Shown here: in pieces, positions 7,192 through 15,978 of the stretch | Numbering within the stretch: the first letter of the stretch is position 1 | Layout of the letters: each line of letters opens with the position of its first letter | Assembly: GCA_025350045.1 (NCBI GenBank) | Contig: JANXYM010000077.1 | Location: forward strand, 1 to 40,824 | DNA length: 40,824 bases | Direction of reading: 5' to 3' | Origin: Methanomicrobiales archaeon | Lineage (GTDB): Archaea; Halobacteriota; Methanomicrobia; Methanomicrobiales; Methanospirillaceae | Notes under the pieces: generated by a model | Told to the model about the DNA's origin: nothing | The model's database searches: none | The model's input: only the letters and a program-made list of their open reading frames with translations | Made by a program: the position numbers and the translations under genes

Positions 7192-8613
7192 TCACACTAC
7201 CTGAACTCCGTAGACGCCGCTGCCAATCCACCACGTACCATCCACCGGCTTCATGTACACCAGTTTCGGGACCGATGCGGTGTGGTTTGCTGCTGTGTCC
7301 GGGAACATTGCGTGGGAGAACCCGGTTCCGCGGCGGATCGCATTGATGCCGACGACCGTGGTCTTTGCACCGTACGGGTCCGTATAGTTCATGTAATTCT
7401 TCCCAATCCCGTCTTTCCAGAACGGATCGGCAAGGATCGTTCCGTCAAACGTTTCCGCCCAGACAAAAAGATCATTGTTCACAAACGATCCTGACGGATT
7501 GTTGATCTCTGCAAGCGTCTTTTCCTTCCCATTAACCCTTGCGTAGGTTACCGCACTGTCGACAAGATCGTACATTTCCGTACGGGTATGGTTCCGCAGG
7601 GTGATGCCGGTACTATTGTCTGTCCGCAGTTGCTCATACCCGGGGATGATAATGCCGGAGAAGATCCAATAGGAACCGTCTACCGGTTCGGCATAATCGA
7701 TCTTGGGAGCATAGAATGTCTTCCCATTCTTCTTTACAGCGGCAACCGTGTACGAGAACCCGCCGCCATTCCGGGCGAGATCCCGCATCTCCCGGATAGT
7801 GGGGACACCGTCCGGGTCATGGTAGTTGATCAGGTTGATGCGGTTCTTTGCGGTATCCGGTGAGAGGGAATTTGCGATCACGGTGCCATTGTAATCCAGT
7901 GCAATGATAGTCAGTTCTCCTTCGACAAACGGACCGCCCGGATCCCCGAACGCTGCAACTGCCTTCTCCTTTCCGTTTGCCCGGGCATACACTGCAGCCT
8001 GTTTCACAAATACGGTAAGACCGGCAACAGTGTACTCCCGGGTGACCGGGCCGATAGCGGCTGACGGGTAAACGATCCCGGACCCTGCATAGGTACCTGC
8101 TCCAACGTAATAGGTGCCATCCACATCGGATACGACCGAGAGTTTCGGCTCAATGCGGTTGTTGTGGGCCGGGTTGGGGTAATCGTAACTGACAAACCCG
8201 ATGCCGTATTGCGCCGTCTCCTCCAGATTCTGAACAAGGGACACACCGTACCGGTCGGTCATGTTCCTGAGGTTGGTACCTACCAGTTCGTGATGGAACG
8301 GTTCGGCCAGTGCGGTGCCGTCATAGTCCTCGGCAAAAACATATAATTCACCCTGGACGAATTGTCCGTTTGGATCATTGAATGCGGCTATCGCCTTCTC
8401 CTTCCCGTTCTCGCGGGCGTATGCAGCTGCACGGTTCACCAGGATTGTCAGCTCTGCCGGCGTTGTCAGGGTGCCTGATACTTTCTGTGTGGGAGCAGCG
8501 GTTGCCGGAGGTACCTGACCGGAATCCTTCTGTCCCTGCGACTGGCTGCATCCTGCTGTGATGATACATGCGGTAATCACGAGCAGGATGGGAAGCAGAT
8601 AACGCATCTTCAT
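7192..8613 (-). CDS. Lipoprotein with three tandem single-Cache domains
   Basis: From the ATG at 8613 the protein is 473 residues. A signal peptide ends in the lipobox ITAGC (Cys22), so it should be lipid-anchored outside the membrane. Three repeats of an sCache_2-like domain follow at about 54-174, 197-322 and 346-470, each with YAR.NGKEKA, a DYDGT or FDGT turn, and a late VDG.YW or VDGTWW then GSG or GAG. Cache domains bind small ligands in sensor proteins, but here there is no transmembrane or signalling part. The open frame extends to 8754, but a TATA box at 8637-8645 about 24 nt upstream of 8613 sets the start. It is divergent from a one-Cache paralogue. Confidence 0.85.
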   Translation of the reverse strand: MKMRYLLPILLVITACIITAGCSQSQGQKDSGQVPPATAAPTQKVSGTLTTPAELTILVNRAAAYARENGKEKAIAAFNDPNGQFVQGELYVFAEDYDGTALAEPFHHELVGTNLRNMTDRYGVSLVQNLEETAQYGIGFVSYDYPNPAHNNRIEPKLSVVSDVDGTYYVGAGTYAGSGIVYPSAAIGPVTREYTVAGLTVFVKQAAVYARANGKEKAVAAFGDPGGPFVEGELTIIALDYNGTVIANSLSPDTAKNRINLINYHDPDGVPTIREMRDLARNGGGFSYTVAAVKKNGKTFYAPKIDYAEPVDGSYWIFSGIIIPGYEQLRTDNSTGITLRNHTRTEMYDLVDSAVTYARVNGKEKTLAEINNPSGSFVNNDLFVWAETFDGTILADPFWKDGIGKNYMNYTDPYGAKTTVVGINAIRRGTGFSHAMFPDTAANHTASVPKLVYMKPVDGTWWIGSGVYGVQVV

Positions 8614-8636
8614 ACTGGGGATTTCTACGGACAACC

Positions 8637-8645
8637 AATTAAATA
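8637..8645 (-). promoter_or_regulatory. TATA box for the triple-Cache lipoprotein
   Basis: On the minus strand this reads TATTTAATT, ending 24 nt before the ATG at 8613, so the transcript would be leaderless or nearly so. It excludes the longer frame beginning at 8754, which would start upstream of the promoter. Confidence 0.5.
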
Positions 8646-8752
8646 CTGGCTCCATTTTTAACCATGAGAAAGCGTGGTTACCTGACCCGGTATCTACTCT
8701 ATCTCCGCTGGATACTGCCGGTTTATCTGTTTTTGTATCCAACCTGTGTGAC

Positions 8753-9391
8753 ATGATGCTGAATCTGCGCTCCTACGCCCTGTTGGGCATGCTCATCCTC
8801 GCCTTCCTGATCTGCGCCGGCTGTACGCAGGGTCAGGCCCCGTCACTCGCGCAGGCAACACCTCTCCCGGCAACAGTGACTGTCCAGAAAACAGCATCAC
8901 CGATAGCGACTACCGCAACCCCGCAAATGGTAACAAAGGAAGAGATGGTCGCTTTTGTGAAAGAGGCAGTTGCCTATGCCAGGCTCAACGGCAAGGATAA
9001 AGCTCTTGCGGAGTTCTCTAACTCGAAGGGCTCGTTCTTCCGTGGCGTGCTCTATATTTATGCGTACGACTATGACGGCACCACCATTGCCCATCCGGTG
9101 AACCCGGAGAAGGTTGGCATAAACCGCCTCAATGAGAAGGATGCGGAAGGCAACCTGTTCATCCAGGACCTGCGGCAGGCTGCCATCAACAGAACTGGCT
9201 TTGTTACGTATTATTATATCAATCCAGCCCACGGCAATGCTGTGGAGCAGAAACTCGGCTACGCCATGAGCGTTGATGATACCTGGTGGCTCGGTTCCGG
9301 GATCTACCTTGCCCCGGCCGGTAAACCCGAAACGCCGGTAAATGAAACCCTGTCTCCAGCAGGTTTCGTGACTTCCTATCCTGGCAAATAA
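8753..9391 (+). CDS. Lipoprotein with one Cache domain
   Basis: The 212-residue product has a signal peptide with lipobox ICAGC (Cys24), a Thr/Pro/Ala-rich linker to about 60, and one Cache-like domain (about 62-185) with VKEAVAYARLNGKDKALAEF, YDYDGTTIAHP, GFVTYYYINPAHG and DDTWWLGSGIY. It is clearly a paralogue of the divergent triple-Cache lipoprotein. A ligand-binding role outside the cell is inferred; no signalling domain is attached. The start is ATGATG, so 8753 or 8756 are both possible. It ends 28 bp before the convergent YkgJ-type gene. Confidence 0.85.
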   Translation: MMLNLRSYALLGMLILAFLICAGCTQGQAPSLAQATPLPATVTVQKTASPIATTATPQMVTKEEMVAFVKEAVAYARLNGKDKALAEFSNSKGSFFRGVLYIYAYDYDGTTIAHPVNPEKVGINRLNEKDAEGNLFIQDLRQAAINRTGFVTYYYINPAHGNAVEQKLGYAMSVDDTWWLGSGIYLAPAGKPETPVNETLSPAGFVTSYPGK

Positions 9392-9419
9392 TTTAATCCG
9401 ACCCGTGAAAAAAAACCGG

Positions 9420-9926
9420 CTACTCCACCCGGTACCCCTTTTCCTGTAAGAATGCTGCAACCCACAGTTCAGCATCCTTGTCAGCCTTCGGCCGTTTGAG
9501 CACTACCTCTTCCCATACCTTCCGGAGCTCCGGATTATCTGCGTGCAGGGCCAGCGTGCCGGTCACATACCCGAGATACCTTCCGGAGCTGTCGCTCACC
9601 TGCATAACATTGCAACGGTAGAACTTACACTGGGCCGGGCTGTCCCGGTGAATGGTGCAGCGACAGAGATCCCCCTCAGGCCGGAGAAACCGGCACGCAG
9701 CCGGGTGCTGTTCGGGAAATGTGTGATCAACAAACAGGTGGCGTTTGTCCTCATCGATCTCGGCTAAAAATGGGGAGCCGGTTGAGACTGATTCAGCAGC
9801 AAACGTAAATGGTCCGAGCTGCTGTTCGATTACAATGTAGTCGCCCATATACATGCAGCACATACCGCACTGCCTACAAGTAAATACCAGTGAATCACCC
9901 TCGCACAGCTCAATTGGGTGCTGCAC
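9420..9926 (-). CDS. YkgJ-family cysteine-cluster protein
   Basis: The 168-residue protein has the zinc/iron-chelating YkgJ pattern: CRQCGMCCMYMGDYIV near the N-terminus, then CRFLRPEGDLCRCTIHRDSP and CKFYRCNV. These cysteines probably hold an Fe-S or metal centre. The biochemical role of most family members is unknown. The start is GTG at 9926, directly preceded by an in-frame TAA, so nothing longer is possible. Neighbours are lipoprotein genes and give no functional clue. Confidence 0.8.
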   Translation of the reverse strand: MQHPIELCEGDSLVFTCRQCGMCCMYMGDYIVIEQQLGPFTFAAESVSTGSPFLAEIDEDKRHLFVDHTFPEQHPAACRFLRPEGDLCRCTIHRDSPAQCKFYRCNVMQVSDSSGRYLGYVTGTLALHADNPELRKVWEEVVLKRPKADKDAELWVAAFLQEKGYRVE

Positions 9927-9994
9927 TTAAAAAAAATGCGAGTCTGAATCGTATGTGCGTAAAAGAACAGGTCCTGTAACGGCAGGAAAAAAAA

Positions 9995-10615
9995 TTACTG
10001 GATCTTGTCTGCCGCCTTTCGAGCCACATCTTTCAAGGTTTCATAATCCGTCGATGTGCCCCCCATGGTAATAGTTTCAAACACGTTCTTCTTTTTGAAA
10101 ATTATCGTATACATTGCAAAATCCTGGGAATCGCCAATGCGGATTTCACGGAAGGCGATGCTCTGGTCTCCGATTATGGGGAACGGGATCTCATACCGTG
10201 TAGAACTATTTAATCCCGAAAGAATCCCTTCAGTCTCGAGTGAATAGACCTTACCTATGTTCTCTGGTGGATAGATGCTGATAGACTGGTGGATACCGGT
10301 CAGATCATCTTTCTCCCGGTTCAGCCGGTAAAATCTTACGATATATCCCTGCCGCCAGCCGAGATCGTGGGCAAGCGGGGATACTTCGCTATACGCTACA
10401 ACCGTGCGGTCTTTGAGCAGGTAATCGGGAGGTACATCCGATAGCTGGAGTGCCATATCGCCCGGAGGGACAATGGCACTTGTACTCTCAGGAGTCGGGG
10501 TGCTTAGTGGCTGCGGATTCTGTGTGGGCGGAGAAGCCGGAGCCGGAGAGAGGCATCCTGCAGAACAGACAGCCAGTTGCACGACAAGGATGAGTGCAAT
10601 GAACCGGATTTTCAT
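9995..10615 (-). CDS. Hypothetical lipoprotein
   Basis: The 206-residue product has a signal peptide with a CSAGC lipobox (Cys21), a Pro/Thr/Ser linker to about 50, then a globular domain beginning MALQLSDVPPDYLLKDR and ending YETLKDVARKAADKIQ. I do not recognise the domain; the pattern of a D-V-P-P-D-Y opening and an FRxxxIGD middle is seen in secreted methanogen proteins of unknown role. It shares a palindromic TATA element (10640-10647) with the divergent gene. Confidence 0.75.
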   Translation of the reverse strand: MKIRFIALILVVQLAVCSAGCLSPAPASPPTQNPQPLSTPTPESTSAIVPPGDMALQLSDVPPDYLLKDRTVVAYSEVSPLAHDLGWRQGYIVRFYRLNREKDDLTGIHQSISIYPPENIGKVYSLETEGILSGLNSSTRYEIPFPIIGDQSIAFREIRIGDSQDFAMYTIIFKKKNVFETITMGGTSTDYETLKDVARKAADKIQ

Positions 10616-10639
10616 ACTCGTACTCCATTACCGGGTGGA

Positions 10640-10647
10640 TTTAAAAT
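10640..10647. promoter_or_regulatory. Shared bidirectional TATA element
   Basis: TTTAAAAT on the plus strand reads ATTTTAAA on the minus strand. It ends 29 nt before the plus ATG at 10676 and 25 nt before the minus ATG at 10615. Both spacings fit leaderless archaeal transcripts, and no other TATA-like element is present between the two genes. Confidence 0.5.
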
Positions 10648-10675
10648 CTTGCCGGAACCTGGATTAAGACTCCCG

Positions 10676-11179
10676 ATGAGCACAAGCGCTTTATTGCGGG
10701 GAGCAGAAGATCAACATACGGTGAGTTGTTTGACAAAAACCAGCATTGCCATGCTTGACAAGGATCATCACATCCACCTGATCCCCGGAGAACGCGTGCT
10801 CATGATGAGCATTGAGCATTCCGCGATACGAAAAGTCGAGAATGAACGGTTTGAAGTGGAGTGTTTCATAAAACTCTCTGTCGAGAGTTTCCCTCATCCG
10901 CTTGAGGACGTGATCCGATTCACGTTTGCCTGTGCAAAGACACCCGGTCAGCAGATGATGACCGAACTGACCTTTGTCCAGAATCATATCATCAAGTATA
11001 TTTTCGACCAGGGTATGACCGGTGAACTCTGCGACTGCACACCCGATGATCCTCAATCCCGGGAGTGCGGGATTACGATCTCATATGAGATCAAAAAGCA
11101 TATGCTCGCTTCAAAGCAGTTCAAAGAAGTCCTCGCCCGGCACGGTGCACTGCCGGACACGGTAGAATTTATCAAATAA
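10676..11179 (+). CDS. Hypothetical protein, cytoplasmic
   Basis: From the ATG at 10676 the product is 167 residues, without signal peptide or membrane segment. The frame is open to 10577, but a TATA box at 10640-10647 lies inside that extension, so 10676 is preferred. The sequence has a strand-rich first half (LDKDHHIHLIPGERVLMMS, ERFEVECFIKLSVESF), a CDCTPDDPQSRECG segment with three cysteines, and a helical tail. I do not recognise the family. Confidence 0.7.
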   Translation: MSTSALLRGAEDQHTVSCLTKTSIAMLDKDHHIHLIPGERVLMMSIEHSAIRKVENERFEVECFIKLSVESFPHPLEDVIRFTFACAKTPGQQMMTELTFVQNHIIKYIFDQGMTGELCDCTPDDPQSRECGITISYEIKKHMLASKQFKEVLARHGALPDTVEFIK

Positions 11180-11327
11180 AACTTTCAAGCCTGAATCTCC
11201 GGTACGAATCACACGAGTACGCCGTTAAACGTTAAAAATATCAGGGAAATCCCGGTAACAACTGATAAACACCTTTTTCTTGCAATACATACAACTTTGA
11301 AAGTAGACTGATTTATGGAGTGGTATC

Positions 11328-13061
11328 ATGGGTGATCCAGATCTGCGCAGTGATGAGACGGTGCTCGTGAGGACGCAGGAGGTGTATGTCAAGTCGATCC
11401 CGTTTGAAGGTATTCTCACCAACAAACGGATTGTTCTGGTCGACCGGGCAAAAAACCTCCTGCCTCCAAAAGAGATCCCGCTTGCCACGATCAAGGATGT
11501 TGAGGGTGGAGAGAATGCAAACCGTGATCCGGTTGTTACGGTCACCGTGATCACCAGGACCGGTGAGACCCGGCAGATGGTTCTCACCTTCTCCCGTACC
11601 TCAGAGGGTAACGGGATAAAGGAACGGGACGAGTGGGTGAAAATCTTAAAGGAGAATGTCTCCTCGTCATTTGAACAGGTTATCAGAAAAGTAATTCCCG
11701 GTTTTGATCAGCCCCAGAGAAGGCCCGAACCGTCCTCTCCTCCGCGGGTTGAAGGAGCCGGGGCTCCGGTTCAGCCGGCTGCTACCCGTCCTCTGGTGAA
11801 AAAAGAGGCAGATACAATCCACCCGATCAAAAAGATCATCGAAAATGCCCCTTCAAAGACCCCATTTGCCGCTATAACTTCTGATGCACCGGCGACCGGA
11901 TTTGGCACATTCTGTTCCCGTTGTGGTAATAACGTGCCGGAGGGTTCAGGCTTCTGCAACCAGTGTGGTTCATTAATTATAGCGCCCGGTATCACGGCCC
12001 CGGTGAAACCTGCAGTTACTGATGCCCCTGCTCAGGTACAAAGCCCGGTTGAACAGGAAATTCAGGCAATTGGACCGCTCAATTCACCTTCATCAGTTCA
12101 GGTGCCTGCTTCCCGACCAAGATCTTCGTTCCCTGAACCCCCCCCGGTTCAGAAAAGCGAACAGCGTCCTTACTCTCCGCTATACGATAATCCCCCGGAA
12201 TCCTTTGAATCCCCCGAGCAGCCAGAACCCGCGGTAAGTACGCCCCAGAAGAAACCTGCAGCAAAGCCCGTGATACCCCGGCTTTTTTCCCCCAAAGAAC
12301 TCGCACCAACTCCCCTCAAACCGGCATCGATGCATACTGCAGCATCGCCCCCCCCGCAAAAATCGCGTGGTGCAAGCCGTATGCCTGGCAAAAAAGTGTT
12401 CATAGCTATTGGCGTGATTATCCTCATCATCGCGATGGCAGCAGTTGGTGTGGTTTTTGTCTATCCTATGATTTCAGGCAGTGAAACCCCCCCGTCGGAT
12501 TCTGTTACAGCAGTACCTACCACCACCTCAACACCTGCACCTTCCGGTACCCTTGTAATCCCTAAAGAAACAACGGCCCCGGCTGTCCCGGCTACCGGCG
12601 TTTATGCTCATATCAGTTATCTTGGCAGCTGGAAAGGAACCTATGGTATGCCTGCGGCTTTGCAGACTATTGCAAATTCCGGTGACCGGTTTTACGAGAT
12701 TGAGAATGCGACCGGTCCTGTTGAAGTGAACATTGAAAAACTGGATGGATCTGCACGACATGACCTTGTTGTTGAGATTTACAAGAATGGCGGCCTTCTG
12801 ACCAGTGGAACAACCAGTGCCGGTTTTGGGAAAGTGACTGTTGCTGCGGATGTCACAACAGGTGTTGCACAAGCTCCAAAGGCTACTGCCAGCAACCTGA
12901 CTCTCACCACTAAACCGACAACTGCTGCTGGTAATGTTACGACTACAATCAAACCGGCAACAAACGTCACTACGGTTAAGACAACTACTGCTCCTGCTGC
13001 CAGTGTTACGACCGTAAAGACAACCACACCGGTGACAAATACCACAACCGCCTCTCATTAA
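11328..13061 (+). CDS. PH-like / zinc-ribbon membrane protein with Thr-rich exterior
   Basis: The 577-residue protein has four parts. Residues 1 to about 115 resemble a bacterial-type PH-like domain (ILTNKRIVLVDR, EIPLATIKDVEGGE). A zinc ribbon follows with Cys196, Cys199, Cys210 and Cys213. A Pro-rich linker leads to one transmembrane helix at about 357-381. The outside part holds a small domain (HISYLGSWKGTYGMP, then EINATGPVEV-like strands) and a tail of Thr/Ala repeats with many N-x-T sequons, likely glycosylated. PH-like and ribbon parts would be cytoplasmic. Role unknown. It lies 54 bp before a YdbS-like PH protein gene and may be cotranscribed. Confidence 0.75.
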   Translation: MGDPDLRSDETVLVRTQEVYVKSIPFEGILTNKRIVLVDRAKNLLPPKEIPLATIKDVEGGENANRDPVVTVTVITRTGETRQMVLTFSRTSEGNGIKERDEWVKILKENVSSSFEQVIRKVIPGFDQPQRRPEPSSPPRVEGAGAPVQPAATRPLVKKEADTIHPIKKIIENAPSKTPFAAITSDAPATGFGTFCSRCGNNVPEGSGFCNQCGSLIIAPGITAPVKPAVTDAPAQVQSPVEQEIQAIGPLNSPSSVQVPASRPRSSFPEPPPVQKSEQRPYSPLYDNPPESFESPEQPEPAVSTPQKKPAAKPVIPRLFSPKELAPTPLKPASMHTAASPPPQKSRGASRMPGKKVFIAIGVIILIIAMAAVGVVFVYPMISGSETPPSDSVTAVPTTTSTPAPSGTLVIPKETTAPAVPATGVYAHISYLGSWKGTYGMPAALQTIANSGDRFYEIENATGPVEVNIEKLDGSARHDLVVEIYKNGGLLTSGTTSAGFGKVTVAADVTTGVAQAPKATASNLTLTTKPTTAAGNVTTTIKPATNVTTVKTTTAPAASVTTVKTTTPVTNTTTASH

Positions 13062-13115
13062 CTTTTTTTCGATACCTTTTTTCACTTCAGAAAAAATATA
13101 CACGTACGATTACAT

Positions 13116-13736
13116 ATGGCTCCAGAAACCCGTTTTCCCCTGAGTATTCCGTTCAAACCCGCGCCGGCACTGGTCACCTGGTTTATTATCGATTGCGCTC
13201 TTTTTATGGTCTTCATCCTTGGATGTACGGTATTTCCGGTCCTCTTATCATCACCGGGTGATGCACTGATCACCGTGGTCATCTTGTTCTGTATCATAGC
13301 AGTATTCCTGATCTTTGCATACTGGACGAAGTTGTATTATGAGAGTATGTGGTATGAACTCCATGAAGACGAGATGCGGTGGAAGCGCGGGGTCTGGTTC
13401 CGCACCACCGGGATTGTACCGTATAACCGTATTACAAACCTGGATCTCAAGCAGGGTCCGGTCATGCGGTGGCTCAACATTTCCACACTGTCCATCCAGA
13501 CTGCAGGTTATTCGGGGCAGGCTGTACCCGAGATCCGGATCGAAGCAATCGAGTATGCAGATGAACTACGTGAATTGTTGCGCACCCTGGTACGCCAGTC
13601 CGGTTCCGGTGTCCAGAATGACGGAACCGGCACAAATGCAGCCGTTCAGTCAGCAACCGGTTCCATGAGTACTAACCTGCTGATGCTCGATGAACTCAAA
13701 AAGATCCGCCTGCTCCTGGAACAGAAGAACAAATAA
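13116..13736 (+). CDS. YdbS-like membrane protein with bacterial PH domain (bPH_2)
   Basis: The 206-residue product has two transmembrane helices (about 20-45 and 50-72) followed by a bPH_2 domain with YYESMWYELHEDEMRWKRG, TTGIVPYNRITNLDLKQGP and LSIQTAGYSG, the signature of YdbS/YdbT-type proteins (formerly DUF304). A charged C-terminal tail ends in a short coiled coil (LDELKKIRLLLEQKN). The function of the family is not settled; membrane stress or envelope roles are proposed in bacteria. It follows the PH-like/zinc-ribbon gene and ends 5 bp before the convergent DUF4349 gene. Confidence 0.8.
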   Translation: MAPETRFPLSIPFKPAPALVTWFIIDCALFMVFILGCTVFPVLLSSPGDALITVVILFCIIAVFLIFAYWTKLYYESMWYELHEDEMRWKRGVWFRTTGIVPYNRITNLDLKQGPVMRWLNISTLSIQTAGYSGQAVPEIRIEAIEYADELRELLRTLVRQSGSGVQNDGTGTNAAVQSATGSMSTNLLMLDELKKIRLLLEQKNK

Positions 13737-13741
13737 AAAAA

Positions 13742-14650
13742 TTATTTCTTTTCTGTCAGATCAGCCGGAACTGCAACCGGTTTATTTCCCTTTTTCCAGC
13801 GGTAAATGCCGTACCCGGCTGCACTGATAATGATGAGCGGGAGCAGGGTGAAGAATATGATTATAATTGCATCGATCATGCCAAAGAACCCGGCAATCCC
13901 TTCATTGATGGTAGTGATGAAGTTATGCCCGGTATCGCCGCCCACCGGTTCTGGTTCCTGCAGGCTGACCGTGATTGTTGAAAGGTCGATCCGGCTGTTG
14001 AGATATTTGAGCCGCCCTTCGAGCCGGTTCAGTTCTGTCTGGACGCGGTCGATCTGCTGCTGGATCTCGATCACGTCACTGACCTTTACCGCCTTTTTCA
14101 TTATCTCGTTGTACTGGACAAGCTGGTTCTGGTACGAGGTTTTCTGTGCCTGAATATCAACATATTCCTCAGTTACATCTTCGCCCTGTGTTGAGGAGGA
14201 TTTGACGGTGCCGATCGCTTTCACCCCAATAAGTGCGTTTTCGAACTCCGCCTGGGGTATACGGATCACCACAGAACCGGAGAGCCGGTCATTGTACCCT
14301 TTCTGGACATTGGTTGAGGAGAGATACCCGCCTTTCTGTACGGCAATATTTTTTAAAGTTTCAACAGCCCCGGGCACATCTTTTACTTCCAGGGTGACTG
14401 ATGCGGTTTTGATGATCTTTGTCTCAATACCGGATCCCGCATCCGATGCAGTCGGCGCCATTGTTGGCACAGGCATCGGAGAAGCGCTGCCGGCATACGA
14501 CATCTTTGCCGCTGATTCATAGCGGATACTATTATCAGACATTGAAGTGGTCTGCGGGGAGATTGAATTCCCGGAAGACAGGCTCGTGCAGCCAGCTGCT
14601 GCAACAAATGCTACGCACACCACAAGGATTGCGATGACTTTGTAGTTCAT
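13742..14650 (-). CDS. DUF4349 lipoprotein
   Basis: The 302-residue protein has a signal peptide with an AAAGC lipobox (Cys21), a low-complexity linker to about 70, and a DUF4349 domain: KIIKTASVTLEVKDVPGAVE, GGYLSSTNVQKG, then VVIRIPQAEFENAL, a coiled coil (IEIQQQIDRVQTELNRLEGR), and a C-terminal transmembrane helix around 262-285 followed by a basic tail. It is thus anchored at both ends. Function unknown; in bacteria such proteins are surface lipoproteins. It is convergent with the YdbS-like gene. Confidence 0.85.
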   Translation of the reverse strand: MNYKVIAILVVCVAFVAAAGCTSLSSGNSISPQTTSMSDNSIRYESAAKMSYAGSASPMPVPTMAPTASDAGSGIETKIIKTASVTLEVKDVPGAVETLKNIAVQKGGYLSSTNVQKGYNDRLSGSVVIRIPQAEFENALIGVKAIGTVKSSSTQGEDVTEEYVDIQAQKTSYQNQLVQYNEIMKKAVKVSDVIEIQQQIDRVQTELNRLEGRLKYLNSRIDLSTITVSLQEPEPVGGDTGHNFITTINEGIAGFFGMIDAIIIIFFTLLPLIIISAAGYGIYRWKKGNKPVAVPADLTEKK

Positions 14651-14803
14651 AGCAAATCATCGTTGTGCGAAATATAAAAGTCAAGCGTTGACTGCGATTT
14701 TATTGGTAGTTAAAAAACACTTCTGTGTTCGCTGTCTGATGGCATGAGCAGCCCGATCAGCTAACCTGCAGGTTCCACAAACATACCCCGAAGATTTTAT
14801 GAA

Positions 14804-14812
14804 TTTAATATA
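14804..14812 (+). promoter_or_regulatory. TATA box for the secreted helical protein, with a leader hairpin
   Basis: TTTAATATA lies 75 nt before the ATG at 14887, so the transcript should have a leader of about 50 nt. Within it, GGAATG-TTG-CATTCC (14854-14868) forms a perfect 6-bp hairpin just before the Shine-Dalgarno GGTGA at 14876-14880. A longer leader with a hairpin is unusual beside the leaderless genes nearby. Confidence 0.45.
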
Positions 14813-14886
14813 CTCGCTGTTGACCGTGTATGTGTAGTTCCATCGTGGAGGATGGAATGTTGCATTCCGATGAAAGGTGAACGTTC

Positions 14887-15978
14887 ATGTTTCCAAAAAA
14901 AACCGTGATACTCTTTGCTGCAGGCTGGATGCTCCTTGCACTTGTCGCACTCCCCTCACATGCATCGGCAACAGTCTCCCAACAGGATCCGGCTACGATC
15001 AGTATCGACACGTTCTCTATCTTCGAAAACCAGCTCTCTGCGCGCCAGGCGCATGTTGCCTGGCTTGCCGCAAAAGAGGAAGCAGGGATGCAGGCAACCA
15101 TCGCCTATATCGCGTCGGTCAACGGTTCAACCACAAAACTCTCCATGATCCATGAAAACTTCCGGAGAGCACAATCGAATGTCGGACAGGCAGACTCCCA
15201 TGAATCACTTGATGCTATCCTCCAGGATTTCCGTGGGATCACCCTGGCATTCCGTGAAGAAACTTCTGTCCAGATGAAGGTGTCAAACGGAATTTATGGT
15301 GATCTTCGTCAATCCATGCAAACCGCTCTTGCGACCAGTACCAGCGTGAGATCGTTAGATGATCAGTACTGGGATACACGCATGAAGACCGATTTTGCAG
15401 ATTTTGATCTTCTGGTGGAACGCGCACATGAGATGCTGACCGCATTCCGGAGTAACGGCTATGAGACTACCCCAGCACAAGAGAAACTTACGGAGATCAC
15501 CACAATGCGCAATGAACTTGCAACCGCTCTCAGGACACGAGATAATCCGGGTATCGAACAGGCACATAAAAAGATTCACGCAGCTACCATCGGATTTGCC
15601 CAGTCCGTACGAGAACTCAGAATGAATGTATCTCATGATACCAGTATCCGGCAGAAGATCGAGCAGGGGAGAGCCATAATGACCCGGGCCGGCATGGTGA
15701 ATGCAGATTTACATGCCCGTGGCCTGATCAACGGAGCTGAGGGAACGTACGTAGTCGCCGGGACAACCCAATTGGCAGCAGCAACCACGCAACTCGATAA
15801 TGGCAACCCGGACGGTGCGAAAGCAATGCTCCAGCAGTTTCGTAGTACTGTTCAATCACTGAGAGATTCCTATCGCACGGTTCTCGTGAAAGAAGATCTT
15901 CCCCAGACTACCGCTCAGGGTGTCTTGTCTGTAGCGCAGTCTTTAGACCTGACAGCAGCCCGGATGCTGGCCCTGTAA
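14887..15978 (+). CDS. Secreted, mostly helical protein of unknown function
   Basis: The 363-residue product has a signal peptide (about 1-29, cleavage after SHASA) and then an almost wholly alpha-helical body with many Ala, Gln and Arg, including repeated helices of the type LTEITTMRNELATALRTRD and EQGRAIMTRAGMVNADLHARG. No transmembrane helix, lipobox or cysteine cluster is visible after the signal. The layout resembles periplasmic helical-bundle proteins, but I do not recognise a family. The ATG is set by a GGTGA site 6 nt upstream. Confidence 0.7.
   Translation: MFPKKTVILFAAGWMLLALVALPSHASATVSQQDPATISIDTFSIFENQLSARQAHVAWLAAKEEAGMQATIAYIASVNGSTTKLSMIHENFRRAQSNVGQADSHESLDAILQDFRGITLAFREETSVQMKVSNGIYGDLRQSMQTALATSTSVRSLDDQYWDTRMKTDFADFDLLVERAHEMLTAFRSNGYETTPAQEKLTEITTMRNELATALRTRDNPGIEQAHKKIHAATIGFAQSVRELRMNVSHDTSIRQKIEQGRAIMTRAGMVNADLHARGLINGAEGTYVVAGTTQLAAATTQLDNGNPDGAKAMLQQFRSTVQSLRDSYRTVLVKEDLPQTTAQGVLSVAQSLDLTAARMLAL

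Noticed and set aside
12022-13103. Short frames across the Thr/Pro-rich part of the gene at 11328
   Set aside because: They are shadows of repetitive Thr, Ala and Pro codons in a clear long gene.
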